This document shows positions 16,604-24,802 of a stretch of 57,655 nucleotides of DNA, one piece after another (the first letter of the stretch is position 1; every line of letters begins with the position of its first letter). This DNA comes from Methanomassiliicoccaceae archaeon UBA370 (GTDB taxonomy: Archaea > Thermoplasmatota > Thermoplasmata > Methanomassiliicoccales > Methanomethylophilaceae). The notes under the pieces were generated by a model. The model was given only the letters and a program-made list of their open reading frames with translations, had not been told where the DNA came from and did not search any database. The position numbers and the translations under genes were made by a program. The stretch covers positions 1-57,655 of the forward strand of contig DAUY01000005.1 of the NCBI GenBank assembly GCA_002505345.1, in the 5' to 3' direction.

Positions 16604-19600
16604 TTACTTTCTGCGTCTGAACACCCCCCTCTTGGAACCGAGCCAGATTACCATCACTATCAGGATCACGCTCAGCACGAGCAGGACCCAGAAAGCATTC
16701 TGGACCTGGCTTCCGGTCTGGTACACGTTATCGCCGGAAGCAGACGCCGAAGAGTCGAGGACCGCGTCCTGCTTCGTAACGTCGAAAGATCCGGTCGCCA
16801 CGGAAGAAGCGCCGTGCATAACCTCGACGCCGATCTGGATGTCCGGGACTTCGGCGTCCGAACCGTCGGCGTTGATCAGCTTCACGTAGATCGTCGTGTC
16901 GGCGTATCCCGCCACGGGGAACTCGCCGGTCGGATCTATCAGCTTTCCGTCGGCATCCGAAACCGTGAACAGCCACCCGGCGGGGACGCCCGTGACCGTC
17001 AGCTTCGCATGCATGAGGTAGTTGGCTTCGCTCCTTACCGTCACCGCGTACATGTACTCGTAATCGTTGACCGCGTCAGGGCTGGCGCCCTCGTCCGTAG
17101 CCACCATTATCGTCACGCTGTCGGAAGAGGCGATCTCGACCACATATCCGCTGGGGATCAGGCACGTTGCCTGCGTGGTTCCCTCGAGGTCTGCAAGCGA
17201 GACCTCCATCTCGGGGTTGCCGTCGCCCACCTTGAGCGGGTCCAGCCATCCAGAGACTGTAACGGTGGTTGCATTCGGGCCGTCGACCGTTACGGTGTAG
17301 GAACTGTCCAGCTGCCACGGGCCCGACGACACTACCGCGTACGTCTTAAAGCCCGTCGAATCGGCGGACGGCGTCACGTTGATGGTGAAGGTGAAACTTC
17401 CATCGGCGGACGGCGCGATCGAGGCCGAGTCGACAGATATTGTCAGGTCCGCATCCGGGTCTGCGACTATGAGCCCGTCTCCGGTCAGCTGCGCGTTTAC
17501 GGTGTTCGTCTTGGACGGATCGACCGTCGCGGTCACCGTTCCGGTGTAGCTGTAGTCGCTGGAGCTTATGGTCTTCGTCACGTCGAATACTATGGTCACA
17601 TCGCCTATGCCGGCAGGTACCAGCGTCTCGTAGGCTCCGTCTGTGACGGTCGTGAAGATAGTCTGCGATGAAGATGTTATCATCGCCGTACCGCTTCCGG
17701 ACACTCCGACGTATCCCTTGAGGGTTACGGCGTCCTCCAGAGTCCAGGAGGGATTGTCCAGGGACGAGCCGTCATAGTAGGCGTACGCCACCTGGGTTTC
17801 CGTCTCCGCTTTGAACAGGTACTTATGACCGGACTCCACGAGATAGTATCCATCATCCAGGCTGACCTTGTAGTATTCCGCGTCTTCGTTGTCCGGGTCC
17901 GCCGTCACTGTGACGGTGGCCCCCGAGAGAGCGGGCAGTTCGACCTTCGAAAGGGATGCCGATTCCGTGTCCGCGACCGTGTACATCGAAGCGTGGCCGG
18001 CGTAGACGCTGACCCTGCTGTATGTGTAGACGCCGCCGCTCTCCTCGATGCAGTAATAAGTCCCGGGTTTTACATTTCCAGATGCTCCCGCGGCTATCTC
18101 GTAATCCGCCGTGGTGGAGGACGAAGAGGACATCAGCCATGTGTTCTCTGCAACGGTGATGCTCTGGGTCTTCACGGTGCTGCCTGTGACTGTGCCTATG
18201 TTGAATGTTGCAGTTACGCTCTCGGTGCCGGCGGAGATGGACTTCGTCAGGTCGGAGCATGACATCGCCGAATCGTCGAAGCCTGCGATCAGGACTTCCG
18301 CTGTGACGCCGTCGGGTATCTGCATAGTGGCTTTGCCGTCGGAATCGGTCATTCCGTAGATGACCTGCCCGTTTCCAAGCGTAACCTCGACCGCTCTGAA
18401 CGCCACGCCTTTCTGGCCGTCGGTGCCTGAGCTGAACGTCAGGGTCACGGTAAGCTTCCGGCCGTCCTGGGTCATTATGTCGCCCAGGTCTGTGCCGTCG
18501 GCTATAGTCACGGATTCTACGAGACATGAGCCGTCGGTCCCCACAGCATACATGGTGTATTCACCTGCAGGGAGCATTCCGCTGATGTTGCCTTCTTCGT
18601 CTGCGGCGTAACCCATTGTCACACCGTTGGAACCGAAGAACGTCACCGTACCGGATATCGCGTCGCCCGAGGAGGACAGCAGCTTTGCCGTGAAGTCCAC
18701 TGCCGGACCTATGTCCGTGTATGTGCCAGTCGCCGCGTCGTAAGTCTTCACGGTGCTGCCGTCGAAGAGGGTGAATATCGAATCGGACTCGCCTGCGTCG
18801 GGCAGGTTCGCTGTCCCTGCGGTTGCGTTGACAGACGAATAGCCGGGCGCCGTTACGGTTATTATCCCGGTCATTCCCGCCACGGTCTTGACATCCCCGT
18901 AGACGGAGATCTTGGCGCTTACCGCAGAGGTAGAGCTGACCTTGGCACTGTAGGAGGTTCCGACCTTGTCCTTCGCATATACGATGTACTGTCCGGAGTA
19001 GTCTACGTCCGTTATCGAGCGCATGACCGATATTGTGGCCTTTCCGTAGGCATCGGTGACTGCTGCGGCCTCGTACAACGTTCCGTCGAGCAGGCTCTGC
19101 GCCACGACCTGTATGCCTGCCTGCGGGGCACCGTACTGATCTGTCACGGTGACAGATATCTTGCCCTCCGGCTCTATGTCCACCCCCGCGTTGTCACCCG
19201 GATATATCGTCACGGTCGTTGTGCCGAGGGTGTAGGTTCCGAGGGTCGCGGTTATCGTGTACTTGTCAGATGGCATGTCCGGGAATGTGTATTCGCCGCT
19301 GGCATTTGCCGCGACGGTCACTGTTGTACCGGAGTACAGCCCCACCGCGGTGACGCTGACCTGGGACGTTCCGCCTGTCACCGTTCCCGAGATGGTAGAC
19401 CCGGTTATGTCCGTGGCTACCGACGGGTCTGCGACCGTTCCGACGAAAGTTCCGCCGACCGTCAAGTCGGTCCCGGTGTACACTCTGATCTCGTAGTTGC
19501 CCGAGGTCGGGACCATTACGGAGTAGTTGCCGTCGGAGTCCGTGAACGATGTAGAGCGCTGGACGAAGGTTCCGTTCTCGTCCTCCTCGAACACGGCGAC

Positions 19601-22177
19601 CTTGGCGCCCTGCATGGGCGTTCCGCCGTCGTAGGTGATCTGCCCGGTCACAGCGTTCTCGCTGGCCTCGTCTGACACCTTCAGTAGCACGATGCTTGAG
19701 AAGTAGTTTATCAATCCGCCGTTGGTCTTCTGCAGCTCGATGGCATCGTATCCGTCCATGTAGACCCATCCGCCGTCGTTCAGGCCGGCTTCGTCGTCAG
19801 GGTTGTATTTGACCTGCCAGTATACTACATCGAAGCCGCTGAGCCCGAGTCCGGGCTGTGCCGTGACGGTCCCGTCGCTGTACACCAGCTCATACGCTAT
19901 GCTCTGCGTGACGCCGGCAGACTCGTCGGTTACGCCGAAGAGCGCCTTCCAAAGGAAAGACTCGTACATCTCGTCCGTATAGGTGACGCTGCTGTATCCG
20001 TAGGAGAAATACTTGGTGACCGCGCCGTAAGAGTCCAAGGAATAGTCGTTGAGGTAACCGAGGGTCGAGATCGAGGAGCCGTCGCCGTAGTAAAGCGGGA
20101 TCATCCCGGCGTTAAGTGCCACGTAGGATATGCCGCCGTCCCCGCGCTCGTCGCAGACCTCGTTGTAGAAGGCTATGACCTCTGTCTCCGTGAGGTTCTC
20201 GGTTATGTACTGGACTGCCCGGATGTATACCGCGTTCTCGTCGCTGAGGTCCCCCGATATCCCGGAATAGAGGTCGGGATTGTTCAGGATGGTAGACCTG
20301 CAGGCCGCCGGGTCGTTGATGATCGACGCCAGGTCGCTGAGGCCCGCCGCGTCGATCTGATCCGAATACCTGCCGGCCCCGTCGGCCATTATGAGGCGCA
20401 ACGCCATGGCGGCATATGCTCCCTCCGAACCCTTCGCCAATATTATGTTGGAGGCCGCCGAAGCACCTTGGCCGGAGTCACTTGTGACCGAGACGAAGTC
20501 TCCCCGGCTGACAGCGGAAGAGGAGTCCAGGAACCAAGTGACCAGGGCGCCTTCCTTGGATGTGTCCGAGTAGGCGTCCCAGATCATATTCATCGGATTG
20601 CTGTCCTCCGTGTTGATGGAGTACATTCCGCCGAGGTATCCGGAGGAGCTCCCGTCCTGGTCCTCCGGGATGCTGGCATCGGCGGCGAGCACCGCGTTGG
20701 GCGCCACGACGAGCAGAAGCACGCAGACCAGGGAGATGAACGGCTCCGGCTTTAGGAACTTCTTGAGACTCGCCTTGAACCCGCCTCCCCTTATGGTGGA
20801 GAGATAGGTCTTCATGTCCACTCCGCGGATCAGCTTTACTATGACGGCCGAGGCCGCGATGGAATACATGGCGCCGGCCATCACGGCGCTGTCGTATGAA
20901 AGCCAGCTGAGCACGAACACACCGATGATCCAGAGCATGGACATCATGTATGCCTCCGAGCGTCCCTTCTTGCCGAACCTGTAGAGCATGTATGTGAAAA
21001 TCACGAAAGGCATCCAGACCGTGGCCCATCCGTAGAACGTGGCCATGTTGGATATCGAAACGTGCTGAGGAAGAAGTATCGTTGCTATGAGCGAGGTTTC
21101 GTATATCTGGTTGCCCGAGACCGCGTCTTCGAACAGACGGGGGGATGCCAGGTAAAGGACCGCAAACGCGGCTATGGCGACGATTATCGGCACGATGAAG
21201 GACTGCATCTTGGGCCTGGACCTCATCAGATATAGGATTCCCACACAGGCCGCTGAGACCGCGGCCACGATGACCGGGCCTGTGAAAACCGCGAAGAACA
21301 GCCCTGCCGCAACATAATAAGGCAAGGATACCGCGAGACCTATGACGATGATCGTCAGATAGGCGGCGAACACCGAGCCGAAGTCGCGGCCTTTAAGGCG
21401 GGCGAAGACTGCCTGGGCGACCATCAGGAACACCAGCATGACGATCGCCATGCGGAACCCGTTCCATGAAAGCGCTACTGCGGCGATGAGCAGCCCCGCA
21501 GGCACGGTGTACTTCAGAACATCTTTGGTGAATGCGCCCCTTATGCCGTCGGAGCGACCGTCCAGAGCGTTCATGGCCTTGAATATGAACAGGACGGCCG
21601 ACACGAAGAACAGCAGGACTATGCTCAGCCCGTTGCCGTTGGAGAACACCGACATCGCTATGGGCAACGCGAGCGTGGCGAACAGAAGCGCCGAAACAAG
21701 ACCGATGTTCCTGTCGAACATCTCCTTTCCGAGGACATAGACCAGTATGCACGCTATGGCGGCGGCCACGGGGCCGGAGAACGCCAGTGCGCCGGCTGCG
21801 GCGGTTGGGACGGATGCACCCAGCAGCACGGCTATCTCGGCGAAGAATGCCAATATGAAGTCGACCAGCGGAGGCTGGACCGAGGTTCCGCCGTACGGGT
21901 AGTTAAGCGATGGGTCGGAAAGCCCGAATGTTCCCGCGAGGATGCTCTCGATCGTGTGCTGGTGTTCAGATGACCCCGCGCCGGACAGGGCGAAGTTGCT
22001 TCCCGCGGATATGCCGAACGAGAACACCGTCCTGACAGCGACCGCCAGCGCGACTATCATGAGAAGCGTCAGCAGGAGCCAGTGTCTTTTTATCCAGGAT
22101 CCTTCGCCGCCTTCTTTGGCGGCCAGGTCCCTCTTCTCAGCTCCCTGAGAAGATTTTTCCTTTCCGAATTTACGCAT
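16604..22177 (-). CDS. Giant STT3/AglB-like membrane protein with extracellular repeat domains
   Basis: The 1857-residue protein has an N-terminal STT3-like part: about a dozen membrane helices up to about residue 490, including YPYGGTSVQPPLVDFILAFF, the first loop of archaeal oligosaccharyltransferases. A globular domain (about 490-820) follows. About 700 residues of carboxypeptidase-regulatory/Ig-like beta repeats come next (first near 845, GQITYDGGTPMQGAKVAVFE). A CARDB-like part and a final membrane helix with RRRK tail close it. AglB proteins transfer lipid-linked glycans to Asn in N-x-S/T. Typical archaeal AglB is about 800-1000 residues, so this one is nearly twice that. Key catalytic motifs look degenerate: WWDYG aligns with VTWFLDSS, and the first-loop acidic pair aligns with SSEH. 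Activity is therefore uncertain. Confidence 0.82.
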   Translation of the reverse strand: MRKFGKEKSSQGAEKRDLAAKEGGEGSWIKRHWLLLTLLMIVALAVAVRTVFSFGISAGSNFALSGAGSSEHQHTIESILAGTFGLSDPSLNYPYGGTSVQPPLVDFILAFFAEIAVLLGASVPTAAAGALAFSGPVAAAIACILVYVLGKEMFDRNIGLVSALLFATLALPIAMSVFSNGNGLSIVLLFFVSAVLFIFKAMNALDGRSDGIRGAFTKDVLKYTVPAGLLIAAVALSWNGFRMAIVMLVFLMVAQAVFARLKGRDFGSVFAAYLTIIVIGLAVSLPYYVAAGLFFAVFTGPVIVAAVSAACVGILYLMRSRPKMQSFIVPIIVAIAAFAVLYLASPRLFEDAVSGNQIYETSLIATILLPQHVSISNMATFYGWATVWMPFVIFTYMLYRFGKKGRSEAYMMSMLWIIGVFVLSWLSYDSAVMAGAMYSIAASAVIVKLIRGVDMKTYLSTIRGGGFKASLKKFLKPEPFISLVCVLLLVVAPNAVLAADASIPEDQDGSSSGYLGGMYSINTEDSNPMNMIWDAYSDTSKEGALVTWFLDSSSAVSRGDFVSVTSDSGQGASAASNIILAKGSEGAYAAMALRLIMADGAGRYSDQIDAAGLSDLASIINDPAACRSTILNNPDLYSGISGDLSDENAVYIRAVQYITENLTETEVIAFYNEVCDERGDGGISYVALNAGMIPLYYGDGSSISTLGYLNDYSLDSYGAVTKYFSYGYSSVTYTDEMYESFLWKALFGVTDESAGVTQSIAYELVYSDGTVTAQPGLGLSGFDVVYWQVKYNPDDEAGLNDGGWVYMDGYDAIELQKTNGGLINYFSSIVLLKVSDEASENAVTGQITYDGGTPMQGAKVAVFEEDENGTFVQRSTSFTDSDGNYSVMVPTSGNYEIRVYTGTDLTVGGTFVGTVADPSVATDITGSTISGTVTGGTSQVSVTAVGLYSGTTVTVAANASGEYTFPDMPSDKYTITATLGTYTLGTTTVTIYPGDNAGVDIEPEGKISVTVTDQYGAPQAGIQVVAQSLLDGTLYEAAAVTDAYGKATISVMRSITDVDYSGQYIVYAKDKVGTSYSAKVSSTSAVSAKISVYGDVKTVAGMTGIITVTAPGYSSVNATAGTANLPDAGESDSIFTLFDGSTVKTYDAATGTYTDIGPAVDFTAKLLSSSGDAISGTVTFFGSNGVTMGYAADEEGNISGMLPAGEYTMYAVGTDGSCLVESVTIADGTDLGDIMTQDGRKLTVTLTFSSGTDGQKGVAFRAVEVTLGNGQVIYGMTDSDGKATMQIPDGVTAEVLIAGFDDSAMSCSDLTKSISAGTESVTATFNIGTVTGSTVKTQSITVAENTWLMSSSSSTTADYEIAAGASGNVKPGTYYCIEESGGVYTYSRVSVYAGHASMYTVADTESASLSKVELPALSGATVTVTADPDNEDAEYYKVSLDDGYYLVESGHKYLFKAETETQVAYAYYDGSSLDNPSWTLEDAVTLKGYVGVSGSGTAMITSSSQTIFTTVTDGAYETLVPAGIGDVTIVFDVTKTISSSDYSYTGTVTATVDPSKTNTVNAQLTGDGLIVADPDADLTISVDSASIAPSADGSFTFTINVTPSADSTGFKTYAVVSSGPWQLDSSYTVTVDGPNATTVTVSGWLDPLKVGDGNPEMEVSLADLEGTTQATCLIPSGYVVEIASSDSVTIMVATDEGASPDAVNDYEYMYAVTVRSEANYLMHAKLTVTGVPAGWLFTVSDADGKLIDPTGEFPVAGYADTTIYVKLINADGSDAEVPDIQIGVEVMHGASSVATGSFDVTKQDAVLDSSASASGDNVYQTGSQVQNAFWVLLVLSVILIVMVIWLGSKRGVFRRRK

Positions 22178-22219
22178 TATAAGGGTCTCCGTCCTTTAAG
22201 GTGGCGATTGATGTTTGAT

Positions 22220-22233
22220 TGCCTATTTATAGG
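22220..22233 (-). promoter_or_regulatory. TATA-like box of the STT3-like operon
   Basis: On the minus strand CCTATAAATAGGC is a strong TATA-like match centred about 50 nt before the ATG at 22177. This would give a leader of roughly 20-25 nt carrying GGACGGAG as a possible Shine-Dalgarno. Confidence 0.6.
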
Positions 22234-22259
22234 TTTACGGGCGCGTTACTAATATATAT

Positions 22260-22913
22260 TCAGAGGTCCGCGCACCGCTCTATCTCTTCGCATATGCCCT
22301 TGGCCACCGACCTCGGGTCCCCGGAGTTGTATATCGAGCGGCCGACTATCACATAGTCCGCCCCTGCGGATATCGCGGCGGCGGCGCTGCCGCCCTGAAC
22401 GCCCACTCCCGGCGACAGTATCGTCCTCTCCCCGACGACCGCCCGTATGGCCGCGATGCCCTCCGGCCTCGTGGCCGGCGCTATGAAACCTGAAGCACCG
22501 CATCTGACCCCCATCTCGGCCATCTCCACCGCATGCTTGGCGGTGAAAAGCTGCCCGCCGGGGTGGCTCATCTCCGTGACGGCGAATATCTCTGCGTCGG
22601 TTCCGGCGGCCGCGACGGCGGCCGCCAGCGAGTCGTCGCCCGTGAACGCGTGAACGATTATCGCCGAAGCCCCCCTCGACACGCAATTCTCCACGATCAG
22701 TCGGACCGTGTTCGGTATGTCGGCGACCTTGAAGTCGCATATGACATCGTTGTGTTCCGCCAGCCGGTCGATCATTTCGGGACCGGAGGAGAGGACCAGG
22801 GGCCAGTTTATCTTTACCGCATCTACGCGGTCCGATACTGCGTCGGCAATAGCCAGCGCCTTCTTGCCGTCGGTTTCGTCCAGGGCGAGTACCAAACGAG
22901 TGTCCTTCTTCAT
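22260..22913 (-). CDS. pyrF: Orotidine 5'-phosphate decarboxylase
   Basis: The 217-residue TIM-barrel enzyme converts OMP to UMP. The catalytic Asp-Lys-Asp set is in DFKVADIPNT at about residues 60-69. The N-terminal LALDETDG strand and a phosphate-binding SPGVGVQGG element are also present. The length is normal for the archaeal short form. The start ATG lies about 28 nt from an AT-rich element that may also serve the divergent radical SAM gene. Confidence 0.96.
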   Translation of the reverse strand: MKKDTRLVLALDETDGKKALAIADAVSDRVDAVKINWPLVLSSGPEMIDRLAEHNDVICDFKVADIPNTVRLIVENCVSRGASAIIVHAFTGDDSLAAAVAAAGTDAEIFAVTEMSHPGGQLFTAKHAVEMAEMGVRCGASGFIAPATRPEGIAAIRAVVGERTILSPGVGVQGGSAAAAISAGADYVIVGRSIYNSGDPRSVAKGICEEIERCADL

Positions 22914-22937
22914 GTTTCCCCGATAGCTCAGGGAGAG

Positions 22938-22947
22938 TTAATAAAAC
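22938..22947. promoter_or_regulatory. Shared TATA-like element between pyrF and radical SAM gene
   Basis: TTAATAAAAC (GTTTTATTAA on the other strand) is centred about 28 nt from the pyrF ATG on one side and about 25 nt from the radical SAM ATG at 22967 on the other. No second AT-rich box is present in the 53-nt gap. Confidence 0.5.
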
Positions 22948-22966
22948 GTCGGAGCGATTGCTGTTC

Positions 22967-24040
22967 ATGACGATGAGGAGGTTGGAGTGCGGTTCCGCGG
23001 CATGCGGCAAACTCGCCAAGGGATGCCAATTCTGCTCCGAAGGTTCCAAGATGGTTCTTTTTGTGACCGGGATATGCCATACAGGATGCCCTTACTGTCC
23101 CGTATCCTTGGAGAAGAAGGGGGTAGCTGGGACATATGCGAACGAGCTCAGGGCCTACTCGGACTCGGATATAATCGGCGAGGCGGAGGCCATGGACGCC
23201 AAGGGAACGGGGATAACCGGCGGCGACCCTCTCTGCGATATGGAACGCACCCTCCATTACATCCGCCTGCTTAAGGAGCGCTTCGGTCCAGGGCATCATA
23301 TCCATCTGTACACTTCGTCGGTGGACCCGGACAAGATTAGGCTGCTCAGGGAGGCGGGCCTCGACGAGGTCAGGTTCCATCCCAACGATGGGGCCTGGGC
23401 CGACTTCGACACCGGAAAACTGGAAGAGGTCGTTTCCATCGGCCTCGACGTCGGAATAGAAGTCCCCTCCCTGCCGGGCCGCGAGAAGGACCTCGATTCG
23501 CTGATATCCCGCGCGTTCTCCGCCGGGGTTTCCTTCGTGAACCTGAACGAGCTGGAGTTCTCAGAGAGCAACTGGGATATGATGAAGAAGAACGGCTACA
23601 AGCTGAAGGACGACATCTCCTCGGCCGTCAGAGGCTCGGAGGAAACGGCGCTGGCACTTATATCCTCCAATCCCGGCAAAACGATACACTTCTGCTCCTC
23701 TTCCTTCAAAGACGGAATACAGCTAAGGCGCCGCCTCATAAGGAGGGCGAACAACACCGCCAAGGAATACGACGTGGTGACCGACGAGGGCACCGTCCTG
23801 AGAGGCATCATTTACGCCGACGACCTCGATGGTGCGGCGGAGCACCTGATGACCGCATACGAGGTTCCGGACGTGCTCCTATTCATCGACAGAAAGCGCA
23901 ACAGGATAGAGGTGGCCTCATGGGTGCTGCAGGAGCTGGCCGACGAGCTGCCGTACAAGTGCTACGTCATAGAAGAGTACCCGACCGCGGACAGGCTGGA
24001 GGTCGAGAGGATACCTCTCGGCCGCCACGCCCGCGGCTGA
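22967..24040 (+). CDS. Radical SAM protein of unknown function, with extra N-terminal cysteines
   Basis: The 357-residue product has the radical SAM motif CHTGCPYC (CxxxCxxC, residues 37-44). Typical supporting elements follow: GTGITGGDPL (a GGE-like segment) and HIHLYTSS. Four further cysteines precede the motif at 8, 13, 20 and 23 (ECGSAACGKLAKGCQFC), which could hold an additional metal or cluster. The C-terminal third is not recognised. No partner or peptide substrate gene is adjacent; pyrF is divergent and nusA convergent. Family-level function is confident, substrate unknown. ATG 22967 is chosen for its TATA spacing over 22958. Confidence 0.85.
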   Translation: MTMRRLECGSAACGKLAKGCQFCSEGSKMVLFVTGICHTGCPYCPVSLEKKGVAGTYANELRAYSDSDIIGEAEAMDAKGTGITGGDPLCDMERTLHYIRLLKERFGPGHHIHLYTSSVDPDKIRLLREAGLDEVRFHPNDGAWADFDTGKLEEVVSIGLDVGIEVPSLPGREKDLDSLISRAFSAGVSFVNLNELEFSESNWDMMKKNGYKLKDDISSAVRGSEETALALISSNPGKTIHFCSSSFKDGIQLRRRLIRRANNTAKEYDVVTDEGTVLRGIIYADDLDGAAEHLMTAYEVPDVLLFIDRKRNRIEVASWVLQELADELPYKCYVIEEYPTADRLEVERIPLGRHARG

Positions 24041-24063
24041 TTAACAGGTTTCACCCTGGAGGC

Positions 24064-24082
24064 GATCCCGAGGGGAGGGATC
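24064..24082 (-). terminator. Stem-loop at the end of the RNA polymerase operon
   Basis: GATCCC and GGGATC (24064-24069 and 24077-24082) form a perfect 6-bp stem that overlaps the nusA stop codon. There is no U-tract, so a termination role is only a suggestion. Confidence 0.3.
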
Positions 24083-24518
24083 AGTCCACGCTGAGGCTCT
24101 GTATGTCGTGGTGTCTGTTCACGACGTCTCTGGCTATGCGGAGGTTCTTGCCCTCTTTGCCTATGGCCCTGCCCTTGAGCTCCGGATCTACCGTCACGGT
24201 GGCATGGGTTATCTCCCCACGCTTCTCGATCACGACCTTCTGGGGGTTGTAGATGTGGAAGACGTTCATTACGAACTGCTCGGGGTCGGCCGAGTGCTCG
24301 ACGACCTGGATATTCTTCCCGGTCAGGTCCTTCAGTCTTATCATATGGTCCCCTTTCTTGCCGACCGCGATGTTCCCCTGGCCCGCTTCGACCACGAAGA
24401 CGAGCTTGTCGGGAGTGTCCATGCAATCCACAGCATTGGTGTGGGTCACCTCCTGGAACAGCGCGATGTACCTGAGGGTATCCTCTGTGATGACTATCTC
24501 TGCAGGCATTTCACTCAC
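24081..24518 (-). CDS. nusA: NusA-like KH-domain transcription factor
   Basis: The 145-residue archaeal NusA homologue consists only of two KH domains; the bacterial N-terminal and S1 domains are missing, as is usual in archaea. The first KH carries GQGNIAVGKKGDHM and the second GRAIGKEGKNLRIAR, each with the GxxG RNA-binding loop. It is thought to act in termination or rRNA transcription. It overlaps rpl30e by 4 nt and closes the RNA polymerase operon. ATG at 24509 is an alternative start. Confidence 0.93.
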   Translation of the reverse strand: MSEMPAEIVITEDTLRYIALFQEVTHTNAVDCMDTPDKLVFVVEAGQGNIAVGKKGDHMIRLKDLTGKNIQVVEHSADPEQFVMNVFHIYNPQKVVIEKRGEITHATVTVDPELKGRAIGKEGKNLRIARDVVNRHHDIQSLSVD

Positions 24519-24802
24519 AGCGTAAGTATGTTTGAGGTGCCTTTGTCGATGACGGCCAGCGCCGATACCGAGAAGGGCTTTCCGCAGATGGCCCCGAGCT
24601 CCATGTTGTTGCCGTCGTAGACGTGGACCTTCACGCCCACGTTTCCTTTCAGCGTCTCGCTGGGGCAGTTCCTGGCCAAGATTATCATCTGGGCTTTGCC
24701 TGCCTTTATGGCCTTCTCTGTCTGGTCCACGCCGAACTCGACCCTACCGGTGGTAATGGCCGCCTTCAGCGCCTTGCTTATATCGACTTTTTCTTCACTC
24801 AT
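24515..24802 (-). CDS. rpl30e: Large ribosomal subunit protein eL30
   Basis: The 95-residue product has the L30e fold signature ISKALKAAITTGRVEFGVDQT, then AGKAQMIILARNCPS. It belongs to the L7Ae/L30e kink-turn RNA-binding superfamily. Its place between rpoA2 and nusA, with 4-nt overlaps on both sides, is the classic archaeal order. Confidence 0.95.
   Translation of the reverse strand: MSEEKVDISKALKAAITTGRVEFGVDQTEKAIKAGKAQMIILARNCPSETLKGNVGVKVHVYDGNNMELGAICGKPFSVSALAVIDKGTSNILTL

Noticed and set aside
16580..17671. Plus-strand frame (363 codons) opposite the STT3-like gene
   Set aside because: Shadow frame of the beta-repeat region, with Arg/His/Val-rich composition and no domain.
24064..24082. 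Intrinsic terminator of the RNA polymerase operon
   Set aside because: The 6-bp hairpin is clear but overlaps the stop codon and has no U-tract, so it is kept only as a low-confidence feature.
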